From the NCBI RefSeq assembly GCF_024298965.1, contig NZ_CP085193.1:8060001-8124000 (forward strand): DNA of 64,000 bases. Direction: 5' to 3'. The first letter of the stretch is position 1, and every line of letters begins with the position of its first letter. Below are positions 42,343 through 51,032 of the stretch, piece after piece. This DNA is from Streptomyces rapamycinicus NRRL 5491 (lineage in GTDB: Bacteria > Actinomycetota > Actinomycetes > Streptomycetales > Streptomycetaceae). The position numbers and the translations under genes are program-made. The notes under the pieces are model-generated. The model was not told the origin of the DNA. It saw only the letters and a program-made list of their open reading frames with translations, and ran no database searches.

Positions 42343-43527
42343 TCAGGGCAATATGTTCGCGTCCGCGAGACGGCCCAGGATCAGGGCTATGCGCAGAGTA
42401 AACGCCGACCTGACGTCGGAAGGTGACCATCCGGTGACGTCCGTCACACGTCGTAGCCGGTAGCGGACGGTGTTCGGGTGAACGAAGAGCATCCGGGCCG
42501 CACCCTCCAGACTGCTCGCCTGTTCGAGGTACACACTCAGTGTCTCGAGCAGCGCCGAACCGGCTTCCTCCAGCGGTCTGTAGATCTCCTCCACCAACTG
42601 CTCACGGGCAGCCGGATCCCCGGCCATCGCGCGCTCGGGCAGCAGATCGTCGGCGAGCACCGGACGGGGTGCGTCCGGCCAGGCGGTGCACGCCTTCAGC
42701 CCGGCCGCCGCGGCCCCCGCCGAGCGGGTCGCGGCCAGCAGGTCGGAGACCACGGGACCGGCCACCACCGGACCCGGGGCATACGGCCCGATCAGCGCCT
42801 TCGCCGCCTGGAGCGGATTGTCCGAGCCGCCCGCGACCACCACAAGACGGTCGCCCAGCACCCCGGTGAGCACCTGCAGCTTGGCGTGCCGGGCGGCCCG
42901 CCGGATCGCCTCGACGGTCAGCTCGCTGTCCCCGTCCGGGGCGGTGCCCAGCACCACGCACACATGTTCGGGCGAGTTCCAGCCCAGGGCGGCGGCGCGG
43001 GACAGCGCCCCCTCGTCCGCCTCGCCGGACAGCACCGCGTTGACCACCAGCGACTCCAGCCGGGCGTCCCACGCGCCGCGCGCCTCGGCGGCCTGCGCGT
43101 ACACCTGGGCGGTGGCGAAGGCGATCTCCCGCGCGTACACCAGCAGCGCCTCGCGCAGCACCGACTCATCGCCCGGGGCCGCCACGTCGTCGATCGCCGA
43201 CTCCATGACCTCGATGGTCGTGCGGACCATCTCCACGGTCTGCCGCAGGGTGATCGCCCGGGTCAGCTCGCGCGGGGCGGTGCCGAACACATCGGTGCTG
43301 ATCGCCTGGGGTGCCTCGGGGTGGCGAAACCATTCGGTGAAGGCCGCGATGCCCGCCTGCGCCACCAGCCCGATCCAGGAGCGGTTCTCGGGCGGCATCG
43401 CCCGGTACCACGGCAGCTGCTCGTCCATGCGCGCGATGGCGTTGGCGGCGAGCTTCCCGGAGGACTTCTCCAGGCGGCGCAGGGTGGCACTGTGTGGATG
43501 CGGGGTGTTCGAGGCTGGTTCAGGCAC
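42343..43527 (-). CDS. fasR: PucR/CdaR-type activator of fatty acid synthesis
   Basis: 394 residues, GTG start. Central GGDEF-like CdaR regulatory domain (about 150-270) and a C-terminal PucR helix-turn-helix: LSVYLEQASSLEGAARML, then FVHPNTVRYRLRRVTDVTG. In S. coelicolor the protein in this position, FasR, activates the fabD-fabH-acpP-fabF operon; both similarity and gene order match. The fab genes follow directly on the same strand. No membrane segment is present. Confidence 0.92.
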   Translation of the reverse strand: MPEPASNTPHPHSATLRRLEKSSGKLAANAIARMDEQLPWYRAMPPENRSWIGLVAQAGIAAFTEWFRHPEAPQAISTDVFGTAPRELTRAITLRQTVEMVRTTIEVMESAIDDVAAPGDESVLREALLVYAREIAFATAQVYAQAAEARGAWDARLESLVVNAVLSGEADEGALSRAAALGWNSPEHVCVVLGTAPDGDSELTVEAIRRAARHAKLQVLTGVLGDRLVVVAGGSDNPLQAAKALIGPYAPGPVVAGPVVSDLLAATRSAGAAAAGLKACTAWPDAPRPVLADDLLPERAMAGDPAAREQLVEEIYRPLEEAGSALLETLSVYLEQASSLEGAARMLFVHPNTVRYRLRRVTDVTGWSPSDVRSAFTLRIALILGRLADANILP

Positions 43528-43648
43528 GAGGACAAGACTGCCTTATCGGATGGTGAGCGCTGGGGGCGGGAGGCTACGCGGGGGTATGCGCGGGGGTAGG
43601 GACGGGGCGGGGGCGGACAGTCGGGGGCGCACTACCGTGGACCGGGTG

Positions 43649-44317
43649 ATGTGGATACAGCGGTCCGGTGCACGGTATCCGGGCGGGCAGGGCGCGGGCA
43701 TCGAGACGCGCCACGCCTTTTCCTTCTCTGGGTACTACGACCCCGGCAATGTGCGGTTCGGCTCGCTCGTGGCCTGCAACGAGGAGCGGCTCGCCCCCGG
43801 CGCGGGCTTCGCCGAACACCCCCACCGCGATATGGAGATCGTCACCTGGGTCGTCGAGGGCGAACTCACCCACGAGGACTCCACCGGCGCGCGTACCGTC
43901 GTGCGCCCCGGCGACGTCCAGCGGCTCAGCGCCGGAAGTGGAGTGCGTCACACCGAGCGCAACGCGGGCGCCGAACCCCTCACCTTCGTCCAGATGTGGC
44001 TGATGCCGGGCCCGGGCGCCGCCACGGACCCGGCGTACGAGGTGGTGCGCGGCATCGCCGACGGCACCCCGTACGCACTGGAGCGCACCGAGGCGGTGCT
44101 GCATGTGCGGCGGCTGGTGGACGGTGAACGCACCGCGCTGCCGGACGCGCCGTGGGTGTACGCGCACGCGGTGCGCGGCGCGGCGCGGATCGAGGAGGAG
44201 ACCCTCACGCCCGGCGACGCGGCCCGGATCTCCGCCGCGGAGGGTCTGGAAGCACGCGCCGAGGGCCCCGCCGAACTGCTGATCTGGGAGATGCACACGG
44301 AGCCGGGCTACGGCTGA
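43649..44317 (+). CDS. Pirin family protein
   Basis: 222 residues, bicupin. The metal site of the first cupin is intact: two His in GFAEHPHRDMEIVTW, and His-Glu in SGVRHTERN. Some pirins have quercetinase activity, while others act as regulators (in S. ambofaciens a pirin affects beta-oxidation and redox balance). Divergent from fasR with a 120-bp gap. The start is ATG 43649, with GTG 43646 adjacent as an alternative. Cytosolic. Confidence 0.9.
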   Translation: MWIQRSGARYPGGQGAGIETRHAFSFSGYYDPGNVRFGSLVACNEERLAPGAGFAEHPHRDMEIVTWVVEGELTHEDSTGARTVVRPGDVQRLSAGSGVRHTERNAGAEPLTFVQMWLMPGPGAATDPAYEVVRGIADGTPYALERTEAVLHVRRLVDGERTALPDAPWVYAHAVRGAARIEEETLTPGDAARISAAEGLEARAEGPAELLIWEMHTEPGYG

Positions 44318-44346
44318 GGGGCTACGGGGTGTCCGCCGCGTGACAC

Positions 44347-44413
44347 GGGCTTCGCCCCTGGACCCCGGGGTCTGGGGCGAAGTCCCAGTTTCGGGAAGGG
44401 GCGGGGAGGGGCC
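44347..44413. repeat. GC-rich intergenic palindromic repeat, copy C
   Basis: GGGCTTCGCCCC and GGGGCGAAGTCCC form a hairpin, followed by CAGTTTCGGGAAGGGGCGGGG. It is reverse-oriented relative to copy A and sits between convergent genes, where it could act as terminator. Confidence 0.8.
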
Positions 44414-44449
44414 AGCCCGCCACAGGCGTCACCATCCGCCGGACACCCG

Positions 44450-45262
44450 CTATCCCAGCTCGGCCAGGACCGCGTCGGTGAACGTGGGCCAGGCCTCGAT
44501 CGCCCACGGGCCGAAGGCCCGGTCGGTCAGGGCCACACAGGCGGCGCCCGCGTCCGGATCCACCCAGAGGAACGTCCCGGACTGGCCGAAATGCCCGAAG
44601 GTGCGGGGCGAGGAGGAGGCGCCGGTCCAATGCGGCGACTTGCCGTCGCGTATCTCGAACCCGAGCCCCCAGTCATTGGGCCGCTGATGTCCGTAGCCGG
44701 GCAGCACACCCGTGAGACCCGGGTGCACCACGGAGGTGGCCCCGGCCAGCGTCCCGGCCGCCAGCAGCCGCGGGGCCTGCAGCTCCGCCGCGAAACGCAC
44801 CAGGTCGTCCACGGTCGAGACGCCGTCCTTGGCGGGCGAGCCCGGCAGGTCGGTGGCGACCATGCCGAGCGGCTGCAGCACCGCCTGGCGCAGATACTCC
44901 GGGAACGGGATGTCCGTGGCCTTGGCGATGTGGTCGCCCAGCACCTCGAACCCGGCGTTGGAGTAGAGCCGGCGGTTTCCCGGCGCGGCGACCGAGCGGT
45001 GCTCGTCGAAGGCGAGCCCGGAGGTGTGCGCCAGCAGATGGCGCACCGTGGAGCCCTCGGGCCCGGCCGGCTCGTCCAGCTCCACCGCACCCTCCTCGAC
45101 GGCGACCAGCGCGGCGTAGGCGGCGAGCGGCTTGGTGACCGAGGCGAGGGGGAACCGATGGCCGGTCGGGCCGTACGATCCCGCCAGGGCGCCGTCCGCG
45201 CGCACGACGGCGGCCGCCGCCGCCGGAACCGGCCAGTTCTCGATCATCCGCAGGCTCTCCAT
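44450..45262 (-). CDS. Beta-lactamase-fold serine hydrolase, cytosolic
   Basis: 270 residues, ATG 45262. Class C-like fold without signal peptide: SxxK is SVTK in FPLASVTKPLAAYAALVA, YxN is YSN in RRLYSNAGFEVLGDHI, and FGHFGQSGTFLW provides the third element. It is shorter than secreted DD-peptidases. Probably an esterase or amidase on small substrates; the family is diverse. The frame remains open upstream through repeat-rich DNA to 46183, which is not coding. Convergent with pirin. Confidence 0.85.
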   Translation of the reverse strand: MESLRMIENWPVPAAAAAVVRADGALAGSYGPTGHRFPLASVTKPLAAYAALVAVEEGAVELDEPAGPEGSTVRHLLAHTSGLAFDEHRSVAAPGNRRLYSNAGFEVLGDHIAKATDIPFPEYLRQAVLQPLGMVATDLPGSPAKDGVSTVDDLVRFAAELQAPRLLAAGTLAGATSVVHPGLTGVLPGYGHQRPNDWGLGFEIRDGKSPHWTGASSSPRTFGHFGQSGTFLWVDPDAGAACVALTDRAFGPWAIEAWPTFTDAVLAELG

Positions 45263-45298
45263 GCCCAAGAGCCTACGGGGTGCCCGGCGGGCGCCCTT

Positions 45299-45350
45299 TC
45301 CCCTCCCCGCCCCTTCCCACAACCAGGGGCTCCGCCCCTGGACCCCCCGG
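45299..45350. repeat. GC-rich intergenic palindromic repeat, copy D
   Basis: CCCCTCCCCGCCCC, TTCCCACAACCAGGGGCTCC, GCCCCTGGACCCC: same family and orientation as copy A, with slightly changed arms. Confidence 0.8.
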
Positions 45351-45558
45351 GTCGGTGAGCCGAGCGTGGCTGCGGTCGGCTGTCCGGCTGGGGCGCCGAC
45401 GGCGCCGCCTGCGACGTGGTGGTCGGGTGGCTGGCTGGTGGGCAGGGGCTTGGGCGTCTGCGGGGTGGGCGGTGAGGGCGTGAGCGCCCGCACTGGCGGG
45501 TTGATTGCGGTCGGCGCGCCGGCGCGGTGGATGGCCGGGCGCGTCCGGGCCGTCCGGC

Positions 45559-45600
45559 GGGGTCTGGGGCGAAGCCCCAGTTTCGGGAAGGGGCGGGGTT
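45559..45600. repeat. GC-rich intergenic palindromic repeat, copy E
   Basis: GGGGTCTGGGGCGAAGCCCC, then CAGTTTCGGGAAGGGGCGGGG: reverse orientation, nearly identical in its arms to copies C and F. Confidence 0.8.
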
Positions 45601-45661
45601 GGGGAACGGCGCGCAGCCGACGGCCGGGCGGGCGCCCGCGTGGATCCGGGGCGTCCGACTC

Positions 45662-45710
45662 GGGGTCTGGGGCGAAGCCCCAGTTGAGGGGAGGGGCGGG
45701 GAGGGGAGGG
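45662..45710. repeat. GC-rich intergenic palindromic repeat, copy F
   Basis: GGGGTCTGGGGCGAAGCCCC, then CAGTTGAGGGGAGGGGCGGGG. Same orientation as copy E, 100 bp apart. Confidence 0.8.
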
Positions 45711-45752
45711 GAAGGACCCGCCGTGGGCGCCAAGGTTGCCCCAAATCTCCGC

Positions 45753-45783
45753 TTGCTTGGAGTGCACTCGAAGTCAATAGCGT
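45753..45783 (+). promoter_or_regulatory. MerR-type promoter with 19-bp spacer and dyad
   Basis: -35 TTGCTT (45753-45758), a stretched 19-bp spacer, -10 TAGCGT (45778-45783). The perfect dyad GAGTGCACTC (45760-45769), extended to CTT...AAG at 45756-45773, sits in the spacer. This is the classic layout in which a MerR protein twists DNA to activate. Confidence 0.75.
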
Positions 45784-45835
45784 TGAAGACGTCGACGAGG
45801 TGTGCGGATCCGCGACCTGCGAGAGGTGAATCGGC

Positions 45836-46300
45836 ATGACCGTGATGGAGAGCGCCCCGGTGAAGGCGCGGAAGAACTGCGCGGGGAGGGTAGGCCACCC
45901 CCGGCCCACCGGGCAGGACCGGTACTCGATCAGTGAGGTCGTCGCCCACACCGGGCTGACGGCGCACACCCTGCGCTGGTACGAGCGGATCGGGCTGATG
46001 CCGCATGTGGACCGTACGCACACCGGCCAGCGCCGCTTCACCAACCGCGACCTGGACTGGCTCGACCTCGTCGGCAAGCTGCGGCTGACCGGGATGCCGG
46101 TCGCGGACATGGTCCGCTACGCCGAGCTGGTGCGGGAGGGCGAGCACACCTTCGCCGAGCGCGAGGAGCTGCTGACCACGCACCGCGAGAACGTGCGGGA
46201 GCGGATCGTCGAGCTCCAGAGCACGCTCGAAGTCCTCGACTTCAAGATCGATGTCTACGCTGACGCCCGGAGGGCGTCGGAGAGGTTTGACCCAGTATGA
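45836..46300 (+). CDS. MerR-family regulator
   Basis: 154 residues. A short basic leader (about 1-28) is followed by the MerR winged HTH (YSISEVVAHTGLTAHTLRWY, then ERIGLMPHVDRTHTGQRRF) and a long dimerisation helix (about 110-145). No metal-binding Cys cluster is visible, so it is of the multidrug/aldehyde type rather than metal-sensing. The ATGA overlap couples it to the aldo-keto reductase, and the shared promoter has MerR architecture, so it probably activates both genes on sensing a small molecule. Confidence 0.9.
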   Translation: MTVMESAPVKARKNCAGRVGHPRPTGQDRYSISEVVAHTGLTAHTLRWYERIGLMPHVDRTHTGQRRFTNRDLDWLDLVGKLRLTGMPVADMVRYAELVREGEHTFAEREELLTTHRENVRERIVELQSTLEVLDFKIDVYADARRASERFDPV

Positions 46301-47328
46301 GCGACAGCACCAACGAGACCATCGCGACCGTCGGCCTGGGGACCGGCGGACCCGAGGTCGGCGTCCAGGGCCTGGGCTGCATGGGCATGAGCTGGGCCTA
46401 CGGACCGACCCACGACGAGGCGGAGGCGCGGGCCACGCTGGAGCGGGCCCTGGAGCTGGGCGTCACGCTCTTCGACACCGCCGATGTCTACGGCTTCGGG
46501 CGGAACGAGGAGTTCATCTCCCCCTTCGTCCGGGCCAACCGGGACCGGATCACCCTGGCCACCAAGTTCGCCATCGAGCGCGACGAGAGCGACCCGTTCG
46601 GCCGCCAGCGGATACGCAACGACCGCCCGTACATCCGCCAGGCCGTCGAGGGCAGCCTGCGCCGCCTCGGGGTGGACCACATCGACCTGTACTACATGCA
46701 CCGGCGCAACCCCGAGGTGCCGCTGGAGGAGAGCGTCGGCGCCATGGCCGAGCTGGTGGCCGAGGGGAAGGTCAAGCACCTCGGCCTGAGCGAGGTCACG
46801 GCGAACGAGCTGCGCGCGGCGCACGCGGTGCACCCCATCGCGGCGGTGCAGTCGGAGTGGTCGCTGTTCAGCCGCGACATCGAGGAGAGCGTGGTGGCGG
46901 CCGCCCGCGAGCTGGGCGTCGGCCTCGTGCCGTACTCGCCGCTCGGCCGCGGCTTCCTCACCGGCTCCTTCGTCCAGGCCGAGCAGGAGCTGGGCGAGGA
47001 CGACTTCCGCCGCCGTCAGCCCCGCTTCACCGGCGACAACGCGGCCGCCAACGCCGCGCTGCTGGAGCCGCTCCGGAAGATCGCCGAGGCGCGCGGGGCC
47101 ACCCTCGCCCAGATCGCGCTGGCCTGGGTGCAGCAGCAGGCCCAGGTGTACGGGCTCGCCGTGGTGCCGATCCCCGGCACCCGCACCCGCGCCCGGATCG
47201 AGCAGAACACCGGCGCGACCCGGATCGAGCTGAGCGCGGACGAACTGGCCGCGCTGGAGCCGATCGCGGGCCAGGTGGCGGGCGCCCGCTACGCCGATAT
47301 GAGCGCGACGAGCGCGGGCCGGGAATAG
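46297..47328 (+). CDS. Aldo/keto reductase
   Basis: 343 residues, (alpha/beta)8. Catalytic tetrad visible: Asp and Tyr in FDTADVYGFG, Lys in LATKFAIERD, His in YYMHRRNP. NADPH site near VVPIPGTRTRARIEQN. It matches the actinobacterial AKR group often paired with a MerR gene (substrates include aldehydes and ketones). It overlaps the MerR stop by 4 bp. No terminator hairpin is obvious directly after it. Confidence 0.92.
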   Translation: MSDSTNETIATVGLGTGGPEVGVQGLGCMGMSWAYGPTHDEAEARATLERALELGVTLFDTADVYGFGRNEEFISPFVRANRDRITLATKFAIERDESDPFGRQRIRNDRPYIRQAVEGSLRRLGVDHIDLYYMHRRNPEVPLEESVGAMAELVAEGKVKHLGLSEVTANELRAAHAVHPIAAVQSEWSLFSRDIEESVVAAARELGVGLVPYSPLGRGFLTGSFVQAEQELGEDDFRRRQPRFTGDNAAANAALLEPLRKIAEARGATLAQIALAWVQQQAQVYGLAVVPIPGTRTRARIEQNTGATRIELSADELAALEPIAGQVAGARYADMSATSAGRE

Positions 47329-47537
47329 CCTGCGGCGCCGGGCCGTGGTGGCGGAGGCCGCCGGTGCGCGGTGCCGTCGGGTGCCGGGCGCGCCCGGTCT
47401 GACGCGCCGGGCGGGCGGCCGGTGCGCGGTGGGCGGGCGCCGTGTTGATGGCGGGCGTCGGGCCGTAGCGCGGGGCGTCACGGCTCGGCGGGTGGCCGAC
47501 GGCACCCGGGTCCACCAGATGCCGGGCCGGACGGCGG

Positions 47538-48749
47538 TCAGCCGAGGCCCTGGCGGCAGTCCGGCCCCGTGCCCGGACCGCCGCCGTCCTCCTCCGCGCA
47601 CCGCACCCCGTCGAAGTCCCCCAGCGCGATCCGCGAGAAGTTGCGCAGCGAGTCCGTCCCCGGCGCGAAGTAGCCGGTGTGCCCGTGGGCGCTCTCGGAG
47701 GAGACCACCCGGGCGCCGAAGGACGGATCGGTCGGGTCGTCGCCGTGGCCCAGGCCCAGGAAGTCATAGCCGGTCACCCGGCGGATCCAGTCGGTGCGGT
47801 CGCGCGCCGCCCAGACCCGGGCCCCGGTGCGCAGCGCCTCGGCGCTGTCCGCGCGCATCCCCGGGCTGCCCAGCACCACCAGGTCGGAGACGCGGGCGCG
47901 GTCCATCGCGGAGGCGGCGAGACCGCACACCACCGAGCCGTAGCTGTGGCAGAAGACGGCGGGCGGGGCGTCGGCGGTGGCCGCGGTGGTCACGGCGAGC
48001 CCGGCCAGGAACCGGTCCAGACGGGGCGCGCCCGCCTCGGCCAGCCGACTGGTGGCGGCGTCCGGGCCCAGCCCGACCGGGGTGGTGTAGCCGACCCAGG
48101 CGATGACGGCGGTCGGGGTCGCGGGCGCGTCCTCGGCCATCTGGGCCCGCAGCGACCGGGCCATTCCGGCCGGGGCGCCGTACGGGTCGCCCGTGCGGTC
48201 GAAGTCGTCCAGGTCGATGTCCGAGCCGGGCACGATCACGGCCGTGCGGCGGGCCGCCGCCAAGTCCCCGTACACCTCCGCCACTTGGCCGCGCCCGCGC
48301 GGATCGAAGGCGAGGATCTGGCGGCCGGGCTCCAGCAGCGCCGCGTACCGCTCGGCGAGCGGGCTCTTCGGGTCGGCCTTGCGCTCCTTGTGCCAGGCGG
48401 CCCGGATCGCCCGGGCGTTGGCCGCGTACCGCAGGCTCAGCGGCGCCCCGTCCAGATTGCCCACCACCTCGGGGTGCCGGATGACCAGCGCCTTCCGCTG
48501 GACCTCGGTGAGCCGGTCGAAGAACCGCGCGATCCCGGCGGGCGAGACGGTGGCCGGATCGGGCAGCTCGCGCCCGGCCCCGCCCAGCGAATGGTCCGCC
48601 AGCCAGGCGGCGGTCCCCGGCGGCGGCCCGGTGATGGCCTGCTCCTCGTGGGCCACCGTCCAGCCGGCCGTCCCCGCCATGACGGTGATGGTGAGCGCCG
48701 CGGTGATCAGGCGTCGTGCGTAGTGCCTGGTGCGTAGCGTCTGGGACAT
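47538..48749 (-). CDS. DUF1023 alpha/beta hydrolase, signal-anchored (paralogue 1)
   Basis: 403 residues. An N-terminal hydrophobic segment (about 13-32, LITAALTITVMAGTAGW) directs export or anchors it. The DUF1023 hydrolase has nucleophile elbow FCHSYGSVVCG and later GLGHGDDPTDPSFGARV. The paralogue at 52117 shares FDPxGxG, VIAW and PGM motifs over nearly the full length. Enzymes of this group are probably lipases or esterases, substrate unknown. ATG 48749 is preferred; the frame is open upstream through a 12-bp repeat (TDGS-like coding), with no proper start. Confidence 0.8.
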   Translation of the reverse strand: MSQTLRTRHYARRLITAALTITVMAGTAGWTVAHEEQAITGPPPGTAAWLADHSLGGAGRELPDPATVSPAGIARFFDRLTEVQRKALVIRHPEVVGNLDGAPLSLRYAANARAIRAAWHKERKADPKSPLAERYAALLEPGRQILAFDPRGRGQVAEVYGDLAAARRTAVIVPGSDIDLDDFDRTGDPYGAPAGMARSLRAQMAEDAPATPTAVIAWVGYTTPVGLGPDAATSRLAEAGAPRLDRFLAGLAVTTAATADAPPAVFCHSYGSVVCGLAASAMDRARVSDLVVLGSPGMRADSAEALRTGARVWAARDRTDWIRRVTGYDFLGLGHGDDPTDPSFGARVVSSESAHGHTGYFAPGTDSLRNFSRIALGDFDGVRCAEEDGGGPGTGPDCRQGLG

Positions 48750-48776
48750 GGCGGCGGCTTTCCCTCTTCCGGCAGT

Positions 48777-48848
48777 GGTTCCGTCGGCGGTTCCGTGAGC
48801 GGTTCCGTCAGTGGAACCGTCACTGATTCCGTCGGTGGAACCGTCAGT
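48777..48848. repeat. Six 12-bp tandem units upstream of the DUF1023 gene
   Basis: GGTTCCGTCGGC, GGTTCCGTGAGC, GGTTCCGTCAGT, GGAACCGTCACT, GATTCCGTCGGT, GGAACCGTCAGT, plus a partial seventh. GGTTCC and GGAACC units are inverted with respect to each other, so hairpins can form. In-frame they would encode repeated four-residue blocks. It lies in the 5' leader of the hydrolase gene. Confidence 0.85.
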
Positions 48849-48960
48849 GGTTCCAATCGGTGGCGGAGGGAAAGGTAGAGAGGTGTCGGGTGGCGGTACG
48901 TCACCCCCCGGTGCCAAGTGGGGTGTAGTACCCCAGTAGGGGGTGGCCGCCCGGCCGGGG

Positions 48961-49638
48961 TCATTGGCCGGGCGTCACCAGGCCCGATTCATAGGCGAAG
49001 ATCACCGCCTGGGCCCGGTCGCGCAGCCCCAGCTTGGCCAGCACCCGGCCGATGTGCGTCTTCACCGTCTGCTCCGCGAGCACCAGCGACTCGGCGATCT
49101 CCTGGTTGGACAGGCCGCGGGCGATCAGCTCGAGCACCTCGGTCTCACGCGGCGTCAGCCCGCTGCGCCGCAGGGCCGGGCCGTCGCGGCGCGGGGCAGG
49201 GCGCTGGCGGGCGAAGTCGGCGATCAGCCGGCGGGTGACGGACGGGGCGAGCAGCGCCTCGCCCGCCGCCACCACCCGGACCGCGGAGATCAGATCGGCC
49301 GGCGGGGCGTCCTTCAGCAGAAAGCCGCTGGCCCCGGCGCGCAGCGCCTCGTAGACGTAGTCGTCCACGTCGAAGGTGGTGAGCATCAGCACCTTGGGCC
49401 GGTGGGTGACCCCGCGCGGCGGGTCCAGCAGTTGCCGGGCCGCCTCGAGCCCGTCCATCTCGGGCATCCGCACGTCCATCAGCACCACATCGGGGTGGCT
49501 GCGGCGGCTGACCTCCACGCCCTCCCGGCCGTCCCGCGCCTCGCCGACGACGTCGATATCGCTCTGCGCGGCGAGCAGGGCGGCGAACCCCGCCCGCACC
49601 ATCGCCTGGTCGTCGACGATGATCACCTTGATGGTCAT
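48961..49638 (-). CDS. NarL-family response regulator
   Basis: 225 residues. Receiver domain (1-125): acidic pocket VDDQ, phospho-acceptor Asp in VVLMDVRMPEMDG, Thr in MLTTFD and Lys in FLLKDAPP. LuxR-type HTH (about 158-215): LTPRETEVLELIARGLSNQE, then TVKTHIGRVLAKLGLRDR. It overlaps the kinase gene by 4 bp. Target genes unknown; autoregulation and the neighbouring genes are candidates. Confidence 0.95.
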   Translation of the reverse strand: MTIKVIIVDDQAMVRAGFAALLAAQSDIDVVGEARDGREGVEVSRRSHPDVVLMDVRMPEMDGLEAARQLLDPPRGVTHRPKVLMLTTFDVDDYVYEALRAGASGFLLKDAPPADLISAVRVVAAGEALLAPSVTRRLIADFARQRPAPRRDGPALRRSGLTPRETEVLELIARGLSNQEIAESLVLAEQTVKTHIGRVLAKLGLRDRAQAVIFAYESGLVTPGQ

Positions 49639-51032
49639 GACGGGTCCGTCTCTTCGAGGTCTACCAGGGGGAGGCGGGCCGCGACGCGGAAGCCGCCGTC
49701 GGCCAGCGGGCCGGTGTCGAGCATGCCGCCGACGAGCCGTACCCGCTCGACCATGCCGACGAGGCCATGGCCGGTGCCGCTGGTCTCCAGGGGCTTGGTG
49801 GGCGCGCTGTGGGCCGGGCCGTTGACCACCAGCAGGGTCAGCGCCGAGCCGTCCTCGGCGGAGATGGCCACGCGGGTGGCGGCGCCCGGCGCGTGGCGCA
49901 CCACATTGGCCAGCGCCTCCTGCACGATGCGGTACGCGGACAGCCCCACGGCCTGCGGCAGCGGTTCGAGCTCGGCCACGTCGTCCGCGATGGTCAGCGT
50001 GGTGGGTATCCCGGCCCGTACCGTCGCCTCGACCAGCTGCGGCACCTGTCGCAGCCCCGGCTGCGGCGCCCGCTCCCCGCGGGTCTCCTCGCTGCGCAAC
50101 ACGCCCAGCAGCCGCCGCATTTCGGCGAGCGACTCCCGGGCGGTGGCGGCGATGGTGGAGAACTCCCGCTCCGCCTCGGACGGCAGACCGCCGATCCGGT
50201 ACGGGGCGCTGTCCGCCTGCACGGTGATCACCGACATGTGGTGGGCGACCACGTCGTGCAGCTCACGGGCGATCCGGGTGCGCTCCTCCAGCAGGGTGCG
50301 ATGGGCCCGTTCGGCCTCGCTGATCGTCTCCTGCTCGGCCAGCCGCCGCTGGGCGTCCCCGCGCTCGCGCAGCGCCCCGGCGACGAGCAGCACCACGCCG
50401 CTGAGCACGAACAGCACCACATTGCTGCCGTTGCTCTTGTCCGGGAAGGCCATGCCGAGCGCCAGTCCCGCGGTGCCGGTGACCAGCCACACCGCCACCA
50501 GGGTGCGGCGGGGTTCGCGCAGCGCGAGGGCGAGCAGCAGGAAGAGATAGCCGATGATGGCGCCCGGCAGCCAGGGCCACACCCGGTTCTCCAGGTGGTC
50601 CGCGGTGCCGAGCACCACCAGGGCGCAGACCAGGTCGGCGAGGAAGACGATCCACCACGCCTGGAGGGGGCGGGTGACGGACAGCAGCAGCGGGCTGCCC
50701 TGGACGATGCCGAGCAGCGTGGCGACGCCGCCGCCCACCCCGTAGTCATGGGAGAGCATCTGGGCGGTGGTGGGGACCAGGATCGTGGTGAGGATCATCG
50801 CCACGCCGTAGGGCACCCTGCGCAGCCAGTTCCTGGGCGACTGGGCGAACAGCGGTGTCGCCGGATAGCTGGGGGTCACCAGGGCCCGGGCGAGGCCGCC
50901 CGCCTGCCGCCGGGCGGCCTTGGGCAGGCTTTCGTGCGCGGTGGAGGACGCGGTGGAGGACGCGGTGGAGGAGGCGGTGGTCGAGGAGGCGCCGGCGGCC
51001 TCGCCGGCCGGTGCGGAGGAGGGACCGGACAC
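49635..51032 (-). CDS. NarL-type sensor histidine kinase
   Basis: 465 residues. A cytosolic N-tail with STASSTASSTA (a 12-bp GCGGTGGAGGAC tandem, 50940-50975) is followed by about five to six membrane segments (about 70-225), then HisKA_3 with phospho-His in ARELHDVVAHHMSV, and HATPase_c with the N-box EALANVVRHAPG and G-box GTGHGLVGMVERV. There is no large extracellular sensing domain, so the signal is probably sensed within the membrane. GTG 51032 directly follows the TAA of the DUF4429 gene; its GGAG site is inside that gene, so the three genes are translationally linked. Confidence 0.94.
   Translation of the reverse strand: MSGPSSAPAGEAAGASSTTASSTASSTASSTAHESLPKAARRQAGGLARALVTPSYPATPLFAQSPRNWLRRVPYGVAMILTTILVPTTAQMLSHDYGVGGGVATLLGIVQGSPLLLSVTRPLQAWWIVFLADLVCALVVLGTADHLENRVWPWLPGAIIGYLFLLLALALREPRRTLVAVWLVTGTAGLALGMAFPDKSNGSNVVLFVLSGVVLLVAGALRERGDAQRRLAEQETISEAERAHRTLLEERTRIARELHDVVAHHMSVITVQADSAPYRIGGLPSEAEREFSTIAATARESLAEMRRLLGVLRSEETRGERAPQPGLRQVPQLVEATVRAGIPTTLTIADDVAELEPLPQAVGLSAYRIVQEALANVVRHAPGAATRVAISAEDGSALTLLVVNGPAHSAPTKPLETSGTGHGLVGMVERVRLVGGMLDTGPLADGGFRVAARLPLVDLEETDPS

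Larger units (their letters stand above)
45263..45835. other. Gene-free region with three intergenic repeats and the MerR promoter
   Basis: 573 bp between divergent genes. It holds repeat copies D, E and F, low-complexity GC-rich DNA between, and at its right end the MerR-type promoter (45753-45783). Open frames across it are repeat-derived. Confidence 0.7.

Noticed and set aside
44418..45262. Calling the 44450-45262 gene a true antibiotic beta-lactamase
   Set aside because: It has SxxK and YSN, but no signal peptide and is short; the fold is shared with many esterases.
48750..48917. N-terminal extension of DUF1023 paralogue 1 with TDGS-like repeats
   Set aside because: It would need a TTG start without ribosome site, and the membrane signal would no longer be N-terminal.
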